The notes under the pieces were generated by a model. That model was not told where the DNA came from, made no database searches, and saw only the letters and a program-made list of their open reading frames with translations. A DNA stretch of 15,935 nt from UBA11996 sp964394975 (GTDB lineage: Bacteria; Chloroflexota; Dehalococcoidia; Lucifugimonadales; UBA826): NCBI GenBank assembly GCA_964394975.1, contig CAYMZR010000043.1:1-15935 (forward strand), read 5' to 3'. Below are positions 13,721 to 15,935 of this stretch, one piece after another. Both the position numbers and the translations under genes were made by a program. The stretch's first letter is position 1, and each line of letters begins with the position of its first letter.

Positions 13721-14707
13721 ATGGCAGCAACCAAAGCACACAGTAAAATGGCTCAGCAGATGAGTGAGGCAGGGTCCAAATTTCTCAACAGCCTTTCTCA
13801 AGATCAAAAAGGGAAAGCTTGCTTTGAATATCTCGATGGAGAAAGATTATTTTGGTACTACCCACCAATGAATCGGCATGGACTAGCGCTGCGGGACATG
13901 GAATCTAGCCAAAGAGAGTTGGCCTTCAAACTGATGTCCACGGGGTTAACTGATAGGTCCTATGATCAAGCGAGACAAATTATAGCTCTTGAAGATGTAT
14001 TAGGACCTCTCGAAAAAGAGCGTGGCGTGAAATCATTCAAAAGAGACGCAGAATTATATTACTTCACTATATTTGGAACTCCTGGTGGAAATGACCCTTG
14101 GGCGTGGCGAGCAGAAGGTCACCATGTCTCGCTACATTTCAGCGTTTGGAAAGATGAGATCATATCTATGACGCCTTTTTTCTTTGGAGCCAACCCTGCT
14201 GAAGTTAGGAAAGGACCTAAAAATGGCTTACGAATACTGAGCCACAGAGAGGACATTGCCTTCGATTTAATGAACAGCTTCGATGAAGGTCAAAAAAAGA
14301 AAGCAATCATCTACGGAGCAGCACCGAATGACATTATTACCTACAACAGTACAAAGGTGTCATTACCCGCCGAAGAAGGATTATCAATTTCCAAAATGTC
14401 AGGAACTCAACGACAAATTATTGAGTCCCTTATATCAGAATATATTGATCAAGTACCCGAAGAATTAGCCCAGAAAAAATATAGTGACCTTGATAAATAT
14501 GGGCTAGAGAATATCCACTTTGCTTGGGGTGGGGCCACAGATGCAAGTGGAGAGCATTATTATAGGCTTCACGGAGGAAACTTCGTCGTAGAATTCGACA
14601 ACCGCCAAAACGGCGCCAACCACATACATTCAGTATGGAGGGACGTTGATAACGACTTCGCTGAAGATGTTATGAGGCAACACCTACTAGCCTATCACGT
14701 CCTCTAA
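13721..14707 (+). CDS. DUF3500 family protein
   Basis: A 328-residue protein that matches my memory of the DUF3500 family along its length; the function is not established. Seen: ERLFWYYPPMNRHGLALRDM (41-60), EGHHVSLHFSVW (132-143), FFFGANPAEVRKGPKNG (153-169), and near the end FAWGGA (267-272) and HIHSVWRDVDNDF (301-313). The recurring His residues (GHH, HIH) suggest a metal or cofactor site. There is no signal peptide or membrane segment. An ATG also occurs at 13715, but it touches the AAGGAGG (13708-13714) with no spacer; the ATG at 13721 has a 6-base spacer and is the better start. It lies 84 bases after the NHL gene on the same strand, with a perfect palindrome between. Confidence 0.85.
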   Translation: MAATKAHSKMAQQMSEAGSKFLNSLSQDQKGKACFEYLDGERLFWYYPPMNRHGLALRDMESSQRELAFKLMSTGLTDRSYDQARQIIALEDVLGPLEKERGVKSFKRDAELYYFTIFGTPGGNDPWAWRAEGHHVSLHFSVWKDEIISMTPFFFGANPAEVRKGPKNGLRILSHREDIAFDLMNSFDEGQKKKAIIYGAAPNDIITYNSTKVSLPAEEGLSISKMSGTQRQIIESLISEYIDQVPEELAQKKYSDLDKYGLENIHFAWGGATDASGEHYYRLHGGNFVVEFDNRQNGANHIHSVWRDVDNDFAEDVMRQHLLAYHVL

Positions 14708-14718
14708 ATCTCCTGTTA

Positions 14719-14749
14719 TAGAGGGGGGGATATGACATCCTCTCCTCTA
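14719..14749 (+). terminator. Hairpin after the DUF3500 gene
   Basis: Bases 14719-14731 (TAGAGGGGGGGAT) pair with 14737-14749 (ATCCTCTCCTCTA) around a 5-base loop. All 13 positions pair in a plus-strand RNA, two of them as G-U wobbles; in a minus-strand RNA those two would be C-A mismatches. This polarity suggests it serves the DUF3500 transcript rather than converging dnaK. No T run follows, so it may be a Rho-dependent end or an RNA-stabilising hairpin. CCTCTA at 14701-14706 could compete for the left arm. Confidence 0.55.
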
Positions 14750-14754
14750 CAATC

Positions 14755-15935
14755 TTAGACTTCTCGAAATTCCCCTTCAACCGTGTTATCGGGATCCTCC
14801 GGTGTAGCATTACCTTCTTCAGCCGGAGTCTCCGGTGCCTCACCAGTTTTACTATAGACTTCTTGTCCTATGCTCTGGAGAGATTCTTGAAGCTGCTGAA
14901 GTGAAGACTCAATTAACGAATTATCATCTCCTTCGAGAGCAGCTTTTAAGCCTGATATATTCTGCTCTACCTCATCTTTCATTGAGGCATCAATGTGTTC
15001 TTCATTTTCTTTGAGTAGGGTTTCAGCCGAGAATACGGCGGTTTGGGCCATATTGCGTATTTCAACAAATTCACGTTTTTGCTTATCTTCTTCTGCATGC
15101 CGTTCAGCCTCATCAATCATTTGATCTATCTCATCCTGAGATAGACCTGAACTAGCGGTTATCGTGATACTTTGCTCTTTACCTGTGCCTTTATCTGTAG
15201 CCGATACATTAAGAATTCCATTTGCGTCTATATCAAATGTGACTTCCACTTGCGGTACCCCACGGGGGGCCGGCAAAATTCCATCGAGATTAAATCTCCC
15301 GATAGTTTTATTCTCAGTCGCCATTGACCGCTCTCCTTGCAACACATGTACCTCAACAGAAGGCTGGTTGTCAGAAGCTGTAGTAAAAGTTTCGCTTTTC
15401 GAGGTTGGAATAGTAGTATTTCTCTGTATTAGCGGTGTGGTTACACCTCCCAGAGTTTCAATCCCCAATGTCAGCGGGGTTACATCCAGGAGTAATATGT
15501 CCTGCACGTCTCCTTGAAGAACTCCAGCCTGCACAGCAGCACCAACTGCGACCACTTCATCTGGATTTACTCCCTGGTGAACTTCTTTTTCAAAGAAGGC
15601 TTCAACAGCCTTTTGTACAGCCGGCATTCGAGTCATACCGCCAACTAGAATGATCTCATCAATCTCAGATGTAGCTATTTCAGCATCTGAAATAGCCTTT
15701 TTACAAGGCTCTATTGTTTGTTGAACTAAATTATCCACTAGCTGTTCCAAGGTCGACCTTTCCATAGTCTCAACCAGATGTTTTGGACCAGAGGCATCAG
15801 CGGTTATGAAGGGCAAATTAATTTCAGTCTGCATCAAAGTGGACAATTCGATTTTGGCTCTCTCCGCCGATTCCCGCAACCTTTGAAGAGCCATTCGATC
15901 GCTTTTTAAATCGATTCCTTGATCTTGTTTGAACT
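14755..15935 (-). CDS. dnaK: Molecular chaperone DnaK (Hsp70), 5' end missing
   Basis: ATP-driven chaperone that binds exposed hydrophobic stretches with DnaJ and GrpE. The gene enters from the right edge; about 392 codons remain and the N-terminal third is missing. Reading from the edge: FKQDQGIDLKSDRMALQRL, then LVGGMTRMPAVQKAV and NPDEVVAVGAAVQAGVL of the nucleotide domain, and the linker LLLDVTPLTLGIET. Next is the substrate domain (TTIPTSKSETFTTASDNQPSVEVHVLQGER) with its FDIDANGILNVSATDKGTGK motif, then a helical lid and an acidic tail ending VEGEFREV. Everything seen is intact. The ATG at 15894 is internal (Met in DRMALQRL), not the start. It converges on the DUF3500 gene with 47 bases between the stops. 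Confidence 0.98.
   Translation of the reverse strand, partial: FKQDQGIDLKSDRMALQRLRESAERAKIELSTLMQTEINLPFITADASGPKHLVETMERSTLEQLVDNLVQQTIEPCKKAISDAEIATSEIDEIILVGGMTRMPAVQKAVEAFFEKEVHQGVNPDEVVAVGAAVQAGVLQGDVQDILLLDVTPLTLGIETLGGVTTPLIQRNTTIPTSKSETFTTASDNQPSVEVHVLQGERSMATENKTIGRFNLDGILPAPRGVPQVEVTFDIDANGILNVSATDKGTGKEQSITITASSGLSQDEIDQMIDEAERHAEEDKQKREFVEIRNMAQTAVFSAETLLKENEEHIDASMKDEVEQNISGLKAALEGDDNSLIESSLQQLQESLQSIGQEVYSKTGEAPETPAEEGNATPEDPDNTVEGEFREV

Noticed and set aside
15164..15517. 117-residue plus-strand frame
   Set aside because: Antisense to the well conserved substrate-binding domain of DnaK.

Overview
The window looks like a chromosomal piece of an uncultivated, AT-leaning free-living bacterium. 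Gene content (oligopeptide ABC ATPases, several SDR oxidoreductases, an amidating-lyase-like NHL propeller, a DUF3500 protein, a Chloroflexota-like DnaK tail) would fit a marine lineage such as SAR202. That placement is inference from gene style, not from a marker tree. There are no rRNA or tRNA genes, no CRISPR array and no recognisable insertion sequence or prophage gene. Both ends cut through genes.

Left part (1-3063, all minus strand). The truncated OppF/DppF-type ATPase and the complete OppD/DppD-type ATPase form the end of a peptide importer operon. Upstream of them are a cytidylate-kinase-like P-loop protein and adenine phosphoribosyltransferase (apt). A double hairpin with a T run separates apt from the kinase gene. 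A 380-base spacer (3064-3443) may hold a small, possibly frameshifted membrane protein.

Middle (3444-9445). A short plus-strand ABM-like monooxygenase gene faces a minus-strand block: an SDR, an OLD-family ATPase with a damaged Toprim motif, folC (TTG start, 7 bases after the OLD stop) and fabF. The block mixes folate and fatty-acid housekeeping with a possible nuclease or defence gene.

Right part (9446-15935). The 212-base spacer between the SDR and manC holds two back-to-back promoters whose -35 boxes lie inside one palindrome, which suggests a shared repressor site. Plus-strand genes follow: bifunctional manC, a 56-residue membrane ORF and a second SDR. A minus-strand MOSC protein comes next, then the plus-strand NHL propeller and DUF3500 gene, which are separated by a 30-bp perfect palindrome. 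The window ends in the minus-strand 3' two-thirds of dnaK.

No complete new multi-gene system is evident. The best leads are the OLD protein with a degenerate Toprim next to folC, the NHL/DUF3500 pair with conserved PAL-type residues, the shared divergent operator and the long palindrome.
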